Of a stretch of 64,000 bases of DNA, positions 34,053-41,558 are shown piece after piece. The stretch's first letter is position 1; every line of letters starts with the position of its first letter. The notes under the pieces were generated by a model. That model saw only the letters and a list, made by a program, of their open reading frames with translations, was not told the origin of the DNA and ran no database searches. A program made the translations under genes and the position numbers. Origin of the DNA: Paenibacillus hamazuiensis. GTDB taxonomy: Bacteria > Bacillota > Bacilli > Paenibacillales > NBRC-103111. Where the stretch lies: contig NZ_JALRMO010000001.1 in NCBI RefSeq assembly GCF_023276405.1, positions 6,969,501 to 7,033,500 on the forward strand, in the 5' to 3' direction.

Positions 34053-35582
34053 ATGGTAATGCGTGTCGGTGGGCTGGCTTCGGGTATTGATGTAGACAGC
34101 ATAGTAAGTCAATACATTAAAGCTCAAAGCGCCCCGCTAAATAAAATGAAACAAACGGAGCAAACTTTGCAGTGGCAGAAGGACGACTATCGTTCTATCA
34201 ATAGCAAGCTTTATGATTTCCGTAATAATAAGCTCAGCAACTACCGTCTCGAGGGCACTTTCGGCGCCAAGACGGTTGATATTTCCGGAACCAATCCGAG
34301 CGCCATTTCAGCTGCGACGACCGGCAGTGCCTTGGCGGGGACGATGACCATCAAAGTAAACCGTGTCGCTACAGCCGCGTCCAATGGCAGTACGGCCGAT
34401 ATCCGAACGTCCACAAGCTTCGATCCTACAGCGGCTCTTTCGACTCAAACCTCGAAAATCAATTACAACACGGCCGATACCACCTTTTACATTAACGGGA
34501 CAAAAATTACGTTCGATCCGACCAAGGAATCGCTCAATGACGTTATTAAAAAGATCAACTCCCAAACGGATGTCAATGCTTCCTACGACTCCACATCGGG
34601 CAGAGTATCTTTTATTTCCAAAAATACCGGTCTGGTCAATAATCCGACGGATGCGGCTTCCAATGGCGGCGCCAATATTACGTTCTCGGGAAATTTTTTG
34701 ACCAATACGTTAAATGTGAAGACTGGAGTCGCTGCTGCCGGTAACGAGCATGCGGCGGTCACAGCAGCGGTTGAAGTTAACGGATTGACTCAGAGTACAT
34801 ATAACAGCAACACCATTACGGTCAACGGCGTCACCATCACGTTAAAAGATACGGGAACGGCGACTCTGACCGTTAAGACCGACACGGACAAAATTGTCGA
34901 AGCGGTCAAATCCTTTATTGCGGATTACAACGACACGCTCAAGACGCTTAACGATAAATTAACGGAACAACGATATAAAGATTTTCCCCCGTTAACCGAC
35001 GAACAGAAAAAAGATATGAAAGACAGCGATATCGAACTGTGGGAAAGCAAAGCCAAGAGCGGCTTGCTCAGAAACGATTCAATCCTGTCCCAAACGGTAA
35101 ACGACATGCGAATGGGCGTATATTCGCAGGTCGAGACCGGGAGCGACAAGTACAAGACTCTTGCTTCCATCGGTATTACTACCGGAGATTACAGCGAGAG
35201 GGGAAAGCTTTATCTATCCGACGAACAAAAGCTGCGGAATGCGATCGAAGCTGATCCGGAAGCGATCAAGGCCTTGTTTACGGCAACCGGGAACGGGGAT
35301 TCCGACACTTCGGATGTAGGCATCGCCAAACGGCTGTATGACGGTATGCAAACGGCGATTACGAGCCTGACCGAAAAAGCGGGAACTGCCGGCACGACGG
35401 GTTACTATTTCGATGGAAGCATCATCGGTAAGAAGCTCTATTCGCTTGCCACTCAAATCGATGCCGAGAATGACCGCATCAATACGCTGGAGGATAACTA
35501 TTACAGAAAGTTCACGGCAATGGAAAAAGCGATTAACGGTTTGAATTCCCAATCATCCTATTTGTCGCAATTCTTAAGGTAG
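34053..35582 (+). CDS. fliD: Flagellar filament cap protein FliD
   Basis: Caps the growing filament tip and folds incoming flagellin. 509 aa. N-terminal FliD_N: MRVGGLASGIDVDSIVSQYI and a helical segment; a middle Ser/Thr/Asn-rich variable region (about 100-280); C-terminal FliD_C with VEAVKSFIADYNDTLKTLN (about 285), GLLRNDSILSQTVNDMR and the final DNYYRKFTAMEKAINGLNSQ coiled helix. ATG 34053 follows AGGAGG; an alternative ATG lies at 34059. Secreted by the flagellar export system without a signal peptide. Confidence 0.96.
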   Translation: MVMRVGGLASGIDVDSIVSQYIKAQSAPLNKMKQTEQTLQWQKDDYRSINSKLYDFRNNKLSNYRLEGTFGAKTVDISGTNPSAISAATTGSALAGTMTIKVNRVATAASNGSTADIRTSTSFDPTAALSTQTSKINYNTADTTFYINGTKITFDPTKESLNDVIKKINSQTDVNASYDSTSGRVSFISKNTGLVNNPTDAASNGGANITFSGNFLTNTLNVKTGVAAAGNEHAAVTAAVEVNGLTQSTYNSNTITVNGVTITLKDTGTATLTVKTDTDKIVEAVKSFIADYNDTLKTLNDKLTEQRYKDFPPLTDEQKKDMKDSDIELWESKAKSGLLRNDSILSQTVNDMRMGVYSQVETGSDKYKTLASIGITTGDYSERGKLYLSDEQKLRNAIEADPEAIKALFTATGNGDSDTSDVGIAKRLYDGMQTAITSLTEKAGTAGTTGYYFDGSIIGKKLYSLATQIDAENDRINTLEDNYYRKFTAMEKAINGLNSQSSYLSQFLR

Positions 35583-35613
35583 AGCAAGCTAAGTTGTATT
35601 AGGGGGAACTTCC

Positions 35614-36009
35614 ATGAAACCGGCTCAAAATAAGTACTTGCAAACAGCGGTACAAACTGCGACTCCTGCTCAGCTGCTGATTATGCTGTACGACGGCGCC
35701 ATTCGCTTTTGCCGTTTGAGTATAGAAGCTATCAAACAAAAAAAGTACGAAGAAGCCAACTATAATCTGGGCAAGGCTCAAGCTATACTTAGAGAATTGG
35801 CCATTACGCTGGATCCATCTGTGTCGATGTCGGAAGATCTGGTCAAACTTTACGATTACTATATTTTTCGTTTGATTGAGGCAAATACGAAAAAAATTGC
35901 TGAGCCTGTGGAAGAAGTGATGGGTTACTTGGTCGATTTAAAAGAAGCCTGGGTCCAAGCAGCCAAAATGGTAACAAGCGGTGCCGCCACGGGGGCGCAG
36001 CATGGATGA
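35614..36009 (+). CDS. fliS: Flagellin export chaperone FliS
   Basis: 131 aa, small helical chaperone that binds the C-terminal helix of flagellin and prevents premature polymerisation. Conserved FliS motifs: YLQTAVQTATPAQLLIMLYDGAIRF at residues 7-31 (YLQT..., LLIMLYDGA) and YDYYIFRLIEANTKK (about 91-105). It overlaps the FliT-like gene by 8 bp. Its binding surface in flagellin is the C-terminal segment that is lost from the IS-broken flagellin at 38437-40053. Confidence 0.95.
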   Translation: MKPAQNKYLQTAVQTATPAQLLIMLYDGAIRFCRLSIEAIKQKKYEEANYNLGKAQAILRELAITLDPSVSMSEDLVKLYDYYIFRLIEANTKKIAEPVEEVMGYLVDLKEAWVQAAKMVTSGAATGAQHG

Positions 36010-36337
36010 ACTCGTTAAAGAGCTGGAGGAACTCACCCTTGCTTTTGTGGCGAAATTGGAGACAGCCGCTGAAGAGGAAATCGTCCAATTTGTAGAAGCA
36101 AGGGAAGCAATCGTCTCCCGAATGAAACAATCCGAATATTCTTCGGAAGAGCTGGAAAAACTCGGTCAACGTATCCAATCGGTGCTAAGTTATGACGATT
36201 CCATCAAGGCTCGTATGATGACGTTAAAATCCGAAGCGAGTGCGGGACTTATGAAATTCGATCAAGCCCGAATGCAAAAGAACGCCTATGAAGCCAACTA
36301 TGCATGGGAAAGTGCTTTTGTAGATAAGCGCAAATAG
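36002..36337 (+). CDS. fliT: FliT-like flagellar protein
   Basis: 111 aa from ATG 36002, overlapping the fliS stop. All-helical, highly charged (VKELEELTLAFVAKLETAAEE, EYSSEELEKLGQRIQSVL), with position after fliS as in B. subtilis. FliT proteins are low-similarity export chaperones (for FliD/FlgK), so the call rests on size, helical pattern and synteny. A terminator follows 14 bp after the stop. Confidence 0.8.
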   Translation: MDELVKELEELTLAFVAKLETAAEEEIVQFVEAREAIVSRMKQSEYSSEELEKLGQRIQSVLSYDDSIKARMMTLKSEASAGLMKFDQARMQKNAYEANYAWESAFVDKRK

Positions 36338-36350
36338 CAAAAACATAATG

Positions 36351-36396
36351 AAAAGGCAGTCCTCAGGTCATTGCTGACAGGGGAACTGCCTTTTTT
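36351..36396. terminator. Bidirectional terminator between fliT and the minus-strand flagellin
   Basis: AAAAGGCAGT (36351-36360) pairs with ACTGCCTTTT (36385-36394); there is T-run on one side and A-run on the other, so the hairpin can end transcription from both converging units. It was the natural 3' terminator of the flagellin before the IS insertion. Confidence 0.85.
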
Positions 36397-36411
36397 AGTT
36401 GATTCCGGATC

Positions 36412-36499
36412 TTACTGAAGGAGCTGCAACACGCTTTGCGGGAATTGGTTTGCCTGTGATAACATGGCAAGCGATGTTTGATTCAATAGATTATTCTTG
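36412..36499 (-). pseudogene. 3' end of the IS-interrupted flagellinolysin gene
   Basis: Read on the minus strand, 36499-36412 encodes the final D0 helix NNLLNQTSLAMLSQANQFPQ and SVLQLLQ followed by TAA, the typical flagellin C-terminus. It joins in frame to the 5' part at 38454-40053 once the insertion and one copy of the 5-bp duplication (TCTTG, 36495-36499) are removed, giving a 560-aa ancestral protein. Confidence 0.95.
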
Positions 36500-38453
36500 C
36501 CCGGGTTCGACAGTCGGTAGATGCACAATCCGTCTCAAACCCAAGCGGGACAAGGGATGCGGCAGTTGTGGATAACTACGTGTGGTGCCTACATCTTTTG
36601 GGGGTCAAGAGAGCGAAATATCCCATATTTGCTGGGGTTCTGCGATTTGCAAGGCCGAAACAATTGCCCGATGTTCGTCCGTTAATTCCGTCCGTTGCCG
36701 CAGCTTTCCACCATCCAAACGGTACTCAACCAGATGCAGCGTCTGCATGAGCGAACGAATCTCGCGCCACGTTTGACCGGTTTGGTTTTCTGCAATCCGG
36801 ATGAGCATCAAGGCCAGCCAGCAAAGCAGGACATGTGCGCGAATCCGTTCTTCTTTCCGGTGGTAGACCGGCCGCAGTTCCAGCGATTGCTTGAGTGTCC
36901 GAAACGCTGCTTCCACCTGAAGCAATTGCTTGTACCCGAGTGCCACGTCTTCCGTGGACAAGGTGTCGTCAGAGGTGCGCAGCAAGTATTTGCCGTCCAG
37001 ATGCTCCATCGCTTTGACGGCGGCCAGATCGATACGCAGATTGCCGCGCTTGTCGGTCTTGAGATACCGTTTGTACGTCGGATGGCTGTGTAGACGGCAG
37101 TGTGCCCCGGTATGCGCTTCGCCGTCCAGTTCCTTCAACCGGGCAAGCTCCGTGCGCAGCTGCTCCAGATGCGCTTCGCGCCGGGCGGCATCCCGCTTTG
37201 CTTCTTCCGGATTGCGAACGAGCACGTATCGCTTGCGCGCTTCGCCATCCCCCACGACGATCTCCTTGACCTCCAGGTTGTCTCGGATCGTTTTGAAACG
37301 TCCCGGATGCGCGAGTGCCGCTTCGACGGTCGGCTTGCCCGACGTCATCTTCTCCCCGGCAATGTAGTGGCCGCCGCTCTGTTGCAGTACGCGCAGATTG
37401 TCTTCGGAGGAGAAACCGCGGTCGACGACGGTAATCACACGCCCGAGTTTCCACCCGATCAGATCCTTTTTCACCTGCGGCACAACGTTCATATCCGACG
37501 TATTGCCCGGCCACACCCAACAACGAATCGGGATGCCCTCACGCGTGACAGCAAAACCGATGACCACCTGCGGAAGGTCGGGGCGATGGTCTTTCGAATA
37601 ACCGGTTTTGCGAAAATCGTCTTCGTCGTCCTCTTCCGTCTCAAAATACGTGGAGGTCGTGTCGAAGAACAGCAGATCGACTTCCAGATTCAGCAAATCC
37701 GCTACCGTATGGAACACTTCACGCTGGATGCTTTCTTCCGACGTGAGCAGAAAATCCATTGCCCGGTAGCCATGCTGCACGTCAAACGCCGGAAGGTCCG
37801 GGATGACCACTTCACGATCCACCCAATCTTCAATCGCCAGCTTGCTGCTTGGTGCCAGCGCCCGATTGGCCACCATGGCAAAGATGGCGCGTTCAACCGG
37901 CATGCGGTATTCCCGGTCGGCAAGTCGTCGTGTAATCGCTTCGCCGATACCAAGCTTCTTCCAAAGTTGATCGAGCAGCCATACGCCGCCCAGCGAACGA
38001 CTGCTAAGGAGCGTAACCGAAGCGGGTTGCGCTGAAGATGGAGAGGGCGCTTGCGGCTCGCCAATAAAACGGTGGATGCTGGCGGCAAGACGTTTCAAGC
38101 CCTCCATGTCCAGTTCGTCAGCGCGGCCGAAATGGTACAGGACTTTCGCTTGTGGAGTTCCGGTCACAGGATTTCGCTCATTATGGGCGAGCTGTACGTA
38201 ACGGGTGATCGAACCGTTTTTATTTTTACGAGAGATTGTTCGTATATACATATCTACAGGATATAATATATACTACAAGAAATGCAACAAAAATATCTAA
38301 TTATCCACAAAAATTTAGTGCCTACAGTTTTTTGGATTTTTTCGCGTCGTAGTGCCTGTGGAAAAGTCCGAAAAGCCGCGTCAAATCTGGATTTCAGTTG
38401 TCCACAGCACCCAAAAGGGTGCCTACTTTTCGAGGGTTACTGTCGAACCCGGG
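36500..38453 (-). mobile_element. IS1634-family-like insertion sequence within a flagellin gene
   Basis: A complete 1,954-bp element. Perfect 15-bp terminal inverted repeats CCCGGGTTCGACAGT (36500-36514) and its complement (38439-38453); flanked by identical 5-bp target duplications TCTTG (36495-36499, 38454-38458). It carries one transposase gene (36605-38251, minus). Non-coding ends hold DnaA-box-like TTATCCACA sequences near both termini (36567-36575 and 38300-38308). Intact ends and duplications suggest a recent insertion. Confidence 0.93.
36605..38251 (-). CDS. IS1634-family transposase (IS4-like DDE)
   Basis: 548 aa starting at ATG 38251 (MYIRTISRKNKNGSITRYV). DDE-type landmarks: LLFFDTTSTYFETEEDDED (first Asp, about residue 195), VVDRGFSSEDNLRVLQQSG (second Asp, about 270) and a Y-x2-R-x3-E-x6-K-like region GYKQLLQVEAAFRTLKQSLE (Glu, about 460) followed by RPVYHRKEERIRAHVLLCWL. 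N-terminal YVQLAHNERNPVTGTPQAKV is typical of the IS1634 group. No frameshift or internal stop is visible, so the enzyme appears functional. Confidence 0.88.
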   Translation of the reverse strand: MYIRTISRKNKNGSITRYVQLAHNERNPVTGTPQAKVLYHFGRADELDMEGLKRLAASIHRFIGEPQAPSPSSAQPASVTLLSSRSLGGVWLLDQLWKKLGIGEAITRRLADREYRMPVERAIFAMVANRALAPSSKLAIEDWVDREVVIPDLPAFDVQHGYRAMDFLLTSEESIQREVFHTVADLLNLEVDLLFFDTTSTYFETEEDDEDDFRKTGYSKDHRPDLPQVVIGFAVTREGIPIRCWVWPGNTSDMNVVPQVKKDLIGWKLGRVITVVDRGFSSEDNLRVLQQSGGHYIAGEKMTSGKPTVEAALAHPGRFKTIRDNLEVKEIVVGDGEARKRYVLVRNPEEAKRDAARREAHLEQLRTELARLKELDGEAHTGAHCRLHSHPTYKRYLKTDKRGNLRIDLAAVKAMEHLDGKYLLRTSDDTLSTEDVALGYKQLLQVEAAFRTLKQSLELRPVYHRKEERIRAHVLLCWLALMLIRIAENQTGQTWREIRSLMQTLHLVEYRLDGGKLRQRTELTDEHRAIVSALQIAEPQQIWDISLS

Positions 38454-40053
38454 TCTTGGTAAAACTGGTCATCTCTCTAGCCAAATCAACATCGCGTATG
38501 CGTGACTCACTGGCAGTCAAGTTTTCATGATAGTTTAACGTGATCGATAAAGCGTGTTCCAGGCGATTCTGCAGTGCGCCGAATTTGGAACGGTTGGCAG
38601 AAACCGAATTGATGGCGTCATCTAATGTAGAAATGGCATTGTTAGCGTCAGTGACGAGATCAATCTGATCAATGCCTAAAGCTTTACTGTCCATTTTCGA
38701 TAAAGTAACGCTTAGATTCTCATCGGTGTTGGCCCCGACATGGAATAAAAGGGGCTCGGCTCCTTTATCTGACGGAAACTTCTCGTCAAACGGAGTCGGA
38801 TCCGCTGTACCAATAGTGTCGGCGATAACTGTAGTATCGGTAAGTGCAGTACTGCCGCCATTGTCCAATCCGCCGATAGCCCCTGTATCCGAATTGGATA
38901 AGTTTACGCCATAGCTGGCAAAGTTGGCCCCATTGGCTTTAAAATCGTTTTTAAAGTCGGCCAAATCCGTCCATCTGCCGCCTGTAGCGTTTTGAATAGC
39001 TTGGGCGAGAGTTCGGGTCGAGTCTGCGGCCAAGTAGGTCATGACGTTTTTAATACCGCCTACCCCACTAAGCTCACTATCCATATACCTCACGGCAAGA
39101 TAGGCTGCCGAGTAATGGGCGCTATCGTTAACCCAGGCTGCACCGGCCGAGCCCAGATTATCGACCAGAGCTTGCCTGTTAGCTGCCGTATCTCCGCCCA
39201 ATGCCGCCAAATCTCCAACAACGCGTTCGTCTGCGCCGTGAATAAATTCGGCGGTCCCTTCTTTAAACCAGGTCGAAATACCGGTCGTTTCCGTAGCGTT
39301 GACCGATTGGCTCCAATTCATTCGACTGGCCATGACGGCATGAACCATTTCGTGTGCAATGGTTCGGTCTGCAGCCAATCCGCCGATGGTGTCATCGGTT
39401 GAATTGTAGTCAGCCATTTCAACGGTCAAGGACAGGTTGGAACCCGGACCCGGGGATCCGTTGCCGTATGAGGTCACATACGCCAGTTTTCCCCCTGCCG
39501 CTCCTTGAATGACATTGATATCAAGAGCCACATTGGTTCCGGTGAGACCGAACTGCGTTTGAATTCGATCCACACTGTTCTTCAACCACTGCTCCTTTAA
39601 TTTCTTGACAATAGCCATCGTTGCGCCCGAAACGCTGTCTTTATTCAATAAATTTATAGTATTGAACTCGGTCGTATTGGCGATTCGGTCGACTTCCTTA
39701 ATGATTTGCTTCATTTCGGACTGCAATTGTTTACGATCATCTTCCGAATTCGTATCGTTTGCAGCTTGCACGGCCAGTTCCCGACCTCTTTGGAGCAGAG
39801 CATGAGTCTCTTTTAAACCTCCTTCTGCCGTTTGGAGAAGGGAGATGCCGTCTTGAATGTTGCGGGATGCTTGTCCGAGTCCTCGTAGTTGTCCCCGCAT
39901 TTTCTCAGAGATGCTTAATCCGGCTGCGTCGTCGGCGGCCGAATTGATTCGGAGACCGGAAGATAACTTGTGCAAGGATTGTTCGGTGTTGTTCTGATTT
40001 TTAAGATTGGACTGCCAGGCGGTCAAAGCGGTAATGTTATGATTGATTCGCAT
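38437..40053 (-). pseudogene. Flagellinolysin (flagellin with metallopeptidase insert), 3' end replaced by IS sequence
   Basis: The 538-aa frame begins MRINHNITALTAWQSNLK, a flagellin N-terminus, and holds D0/D1 helices to about residue 140 and again from about 460. Between them lies a zinc metallopeptidase domain: HEMVH at residues 234-238 (HExxH) and the third-ligand region WFKEGTAEFIHG with Glu at 265/269, a pattern of gluzincin-type flagellinolysins. After residue 533 (SFTK) the sequence reads TRVRQ-stop from the IS end, so the last 27 residues (36412-36499) are cut off. Loss of the C-terminal D0 helix and the FliS-binding segment should prevent filament assembly. ATG 40053 follows CAGGGAGG, the same ribosome site as in hag. 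Confidence 0.9.
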
Positions 40054-40060
40054 AGATTCA

Positions 40061-40098
40061 CCTCCCTGTGGTTAAACGTGAGGACCATCCGTGGTCCT
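40061..40098 (-). promoter_or_regulatory. Leader of the second flagellin with GGA-loop hairpin and GGA-containing ribosome site
   Basis: On the minus strand AGGACCA-CGGA-TGGTCCT (40098-40081) forms a 7-bp stem with a four-base loop containing GGA, and the ribosome binding site CAGGGAGG (40068-40061) carries another GGA. This is the same two-site arrangement as in the hag leader, so CsrA control is plausible; not proven. Confidence 0.6.
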
Positions 40099-40105
40099 GA
40101 ATCTA

Positions 40106-40133
40106 ATATCGGCAAGTCGGGTAAATACTGTTA
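40106..40133 (-). promoter_or_regulatory. SigD-type promoter of the flagellinolysin gene
   Basis: Minus strand: TAAC (40133-40130), 16-nt spacer, GCCGATAT (40113-40106), a perfect SigD -10 with the same spacing as the hag promoter. It is about 50 bp upstream of the start codon. Confidence 0.85.
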
Positions 40134-40313
40134 TACGGCCATGAATAATTTATAGATGATTGCGCTTGTGCATAATGTGGATAACTCTGTTGATAACTTG
40201 CCTGAAAAATGTCGAAAAAAGGGGAGAAATCGGGGTTTTTGCCTGTGAATGAATTATTAAGAGGATGTGAATACCTAAATTTTCGAAATATTTCGTTTAC
40301 AAACAGGGAGCGA
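40134..40313. other. Intergenic stretch between divergent flagellin and cold-shock genes
   Basis: AT-rich region without a gene. It contains one TGTGGATAA (40176-40184, DnaA-box consensus) and a near match (TTGATAA) a few bases on; beyond the two flanking promoters I see no further structure. Confidence 0.5.
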
Positions 40314-40343
40314 TTGACATTCCGGCGGGAGCGGTGATATATT
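40314..40343 (+). promoter_or_regulatory. SigA-type promoter of the cold-shock gene
   Basis: TTGACA (40314-40319), an 18-nt spacer and TATATT (40338-40343) precede the cold-shock gene by about 50 bp; the -35 is perfect. Confidence 0.75.
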
Positions 40344-40392
40344 CGAAATGTGGGCATCGCCCAGTTATTTGACGACGAAGGGAATGTATGGC

Positions 40393-40590
40393 ATGCAAGG
40401 TAAAGTAAAATGGTTTAACGCAGAAAAAGGCTACGGGTTCATTGAGCGCGAAGACGGCGGCGACGTATTCGTCCACTTCTCGGCTATCCAAGCGGAAGGT
40501 TTCAAGACGCTGGAAGAAGGCCAAGCGGTTGAATTCGACATCGTGGAAGGCGCACGCGGTCCGCAAGCAGCTAACGTAATCAAATTGTAA
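40393..40590 (+). CDS. Cold-shock protein (CspA/CspB family)
   Basis: 65 aa, single-domain nucleic-acid-binding OB fold. [18 protein letters not shown] contains RNP1 (KGYGFIE) and VFVHFSAI is RNP2. ATG 40393 is chosen because it gives the standard MQGKVKWF start with GAAGGGA about 9 nt upstream; ATG 40384 is nearly adjacent to the site. Followed by two tandem terminators. Confidence 0.95.
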   Translation: MQGKVKWFNAEKGYGFIEREDGGDVFVHFSAIQAEGFKTLEEGQAVEFDIVEGARGPQAANVIKL

Positions 40591-40642
40591 TCAGGCGGCT
40601 TCAGCCGTTACATACATAGTGACGATTCGTTTAGCAGCATCC

Positions 40643-40671
40643 CCGGGAACCGATCGGTTCTCGGTTTTTTT
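40643..40671 (+). terminator. Terminator 1 after the cold-shock gene
   Basis: CCGGGAACC (40643-40651), loop GATC, GGTTCTCGG (40656-40664) with one G-T pair, followed by seven T. Confidence 0.85.
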
Positions 40672-40698
40672 ATAGAATCGGAATCGCATCATCATCGA

Positions 40699-40724
40699 AA
40701 AAGCTTCGTTCAGAAGCTTTTTTT
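40699..40724 (+). terminator. Terminator 2 after the cold-shock gene
   Basis: AAAAGCTTC / GAAGCTTTT with loop GTTCA and a T-run; about 30 bp after terminator 1, giving double termination before hpf. Confidence 0.8.
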
Positions 40725-40835
40725 TATGTCACATAAATTTCACCGAATTTTCTGAAATTTATAGGCGAATTGTGAAGGATTTTTTAAGATCGGATCGAAT
40801 ATATATTAGTGTAGCGAGGAAGGAGGAGTTTACCT

Positions 40836-41378
40836 ATGAAGTTTAACATTAGAGGCGAACACATCGAGGTTACCGAGGCGCTGAAGGAACATGCCCAAAA
40901 GAAACTGAGCAGGTTAGAACGATATTTCGAGGCTCCCCCTACATCTGAAGTGAGTGTTACACTAAGCGTTGTTAAAGGCATGCAGAGCGTCGAGGTGACG
41001 ATCCCGCTTCCGGGCGTCATGCTTCGCGCCGAAGAACGCCACGCGGATATGTATGCATCCGTTGACCTAGTAGTGGACAAGCTGGAGAGACAAATCCGCA
41101 AGCATAAGACGAAGGTGAACCGCAAGGTGCGCCAGGAAAGCGGCATGAGGGATTTGCTGCGGGTGGACACGTCGTATGCGCTTGAAGACGAGGACGATTT
41201 TGAATTGGTGCGCACGAAGCGTTTTACGCTGAAGCCGATGGATATTGAAGAAGCGATTTTGCAAATGAATATGGTAGGCCATAATTTCTTCGTGTTTGCG
41301 AATTCCGATACGGAGCAGGTCAATGTGGTATATAAACGAAACGACGGAAAATACGGTTTGATCGAGCCGGCACGGTAA
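40836..41378 (+). CDS. hpf: Long-form ribosome hibernation promoting factor
   Basis: 180 aa. The N-terminal domain (KFNIRGEHIEVTEALKEHA, RLERYF...) binds the small ribosomal subunit and the C-terminal domain (about 120-180; FELVRTKRFTLKPMDIEEAI, NVVYKRNDGKYGLIEP) mediates formation of 100S dimers; presence of both is the long HPF typical of Bacillota. ATG 40836 behind AAGGAGGAG. Located directly before secA as yvyD in B. subtilis. Confidence 0.96.
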   Translation: MKFNIRGEHIEVTEALKEHAQKKLSRLERYFEAPPTSEVSVTLSVVKGMQSVEVTIPLPGVMLRAEERHADMYASVDLVVDKLERQIRKHKTKVNRKVRQESGMRDLLRVDTSYALEDEDDFELVRTKRFTLKPMDIEEAILQMNMVGHNFFVFANSDTEQVNVVYKRNDGKYGLIEPAR

Positions 41379-41412
41379 TTATGGAATAATTGGATGGTTT
41401 TTTAGTTAACTT

Positions 41413-41444
41413 AAGCCTAGGCCTTGGTGGCCCGGGCTTTTTTT
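41413..41444 (+). terminator. Terminator of hpf
   Basis: AAGCCTAGGCC (41413-41423) with GGCCCGGGCTT (41429-41439), one wobble and one mismatch, then a run of T. Confidence 0.75.
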
Positions 41445-41488
41445 AATGGGAGGCCGAAAACGGGCTGTCAATGACTTCCGCCGCTTTC

Positions 41489-41517
41489 TTGCGACTTGGG
41501 GCCATAACTGCTACAAT
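41489..41517 (+). promoter_or_regulatory. SigA-type promoter of secA
   Basis: TTGCGA (41489-41494), 17-nt spacer, TACAAT (41512-41517), about 40 bp before the secA start. Confidence 0.65.
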
Positions 41518-41558
41518 TTAAGGCAAACCGTTATTGAACAGGGGAAGGGGTTTAGCCC

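Noticed and set aside
40176-40184. DnaA-box-like TGTGGATAA between flagellin and csp as part of a replication origin
   Set aside because: Only a single good box, no cluster or AT-rich unwinding element, and no dnaA/dnaN nearby.
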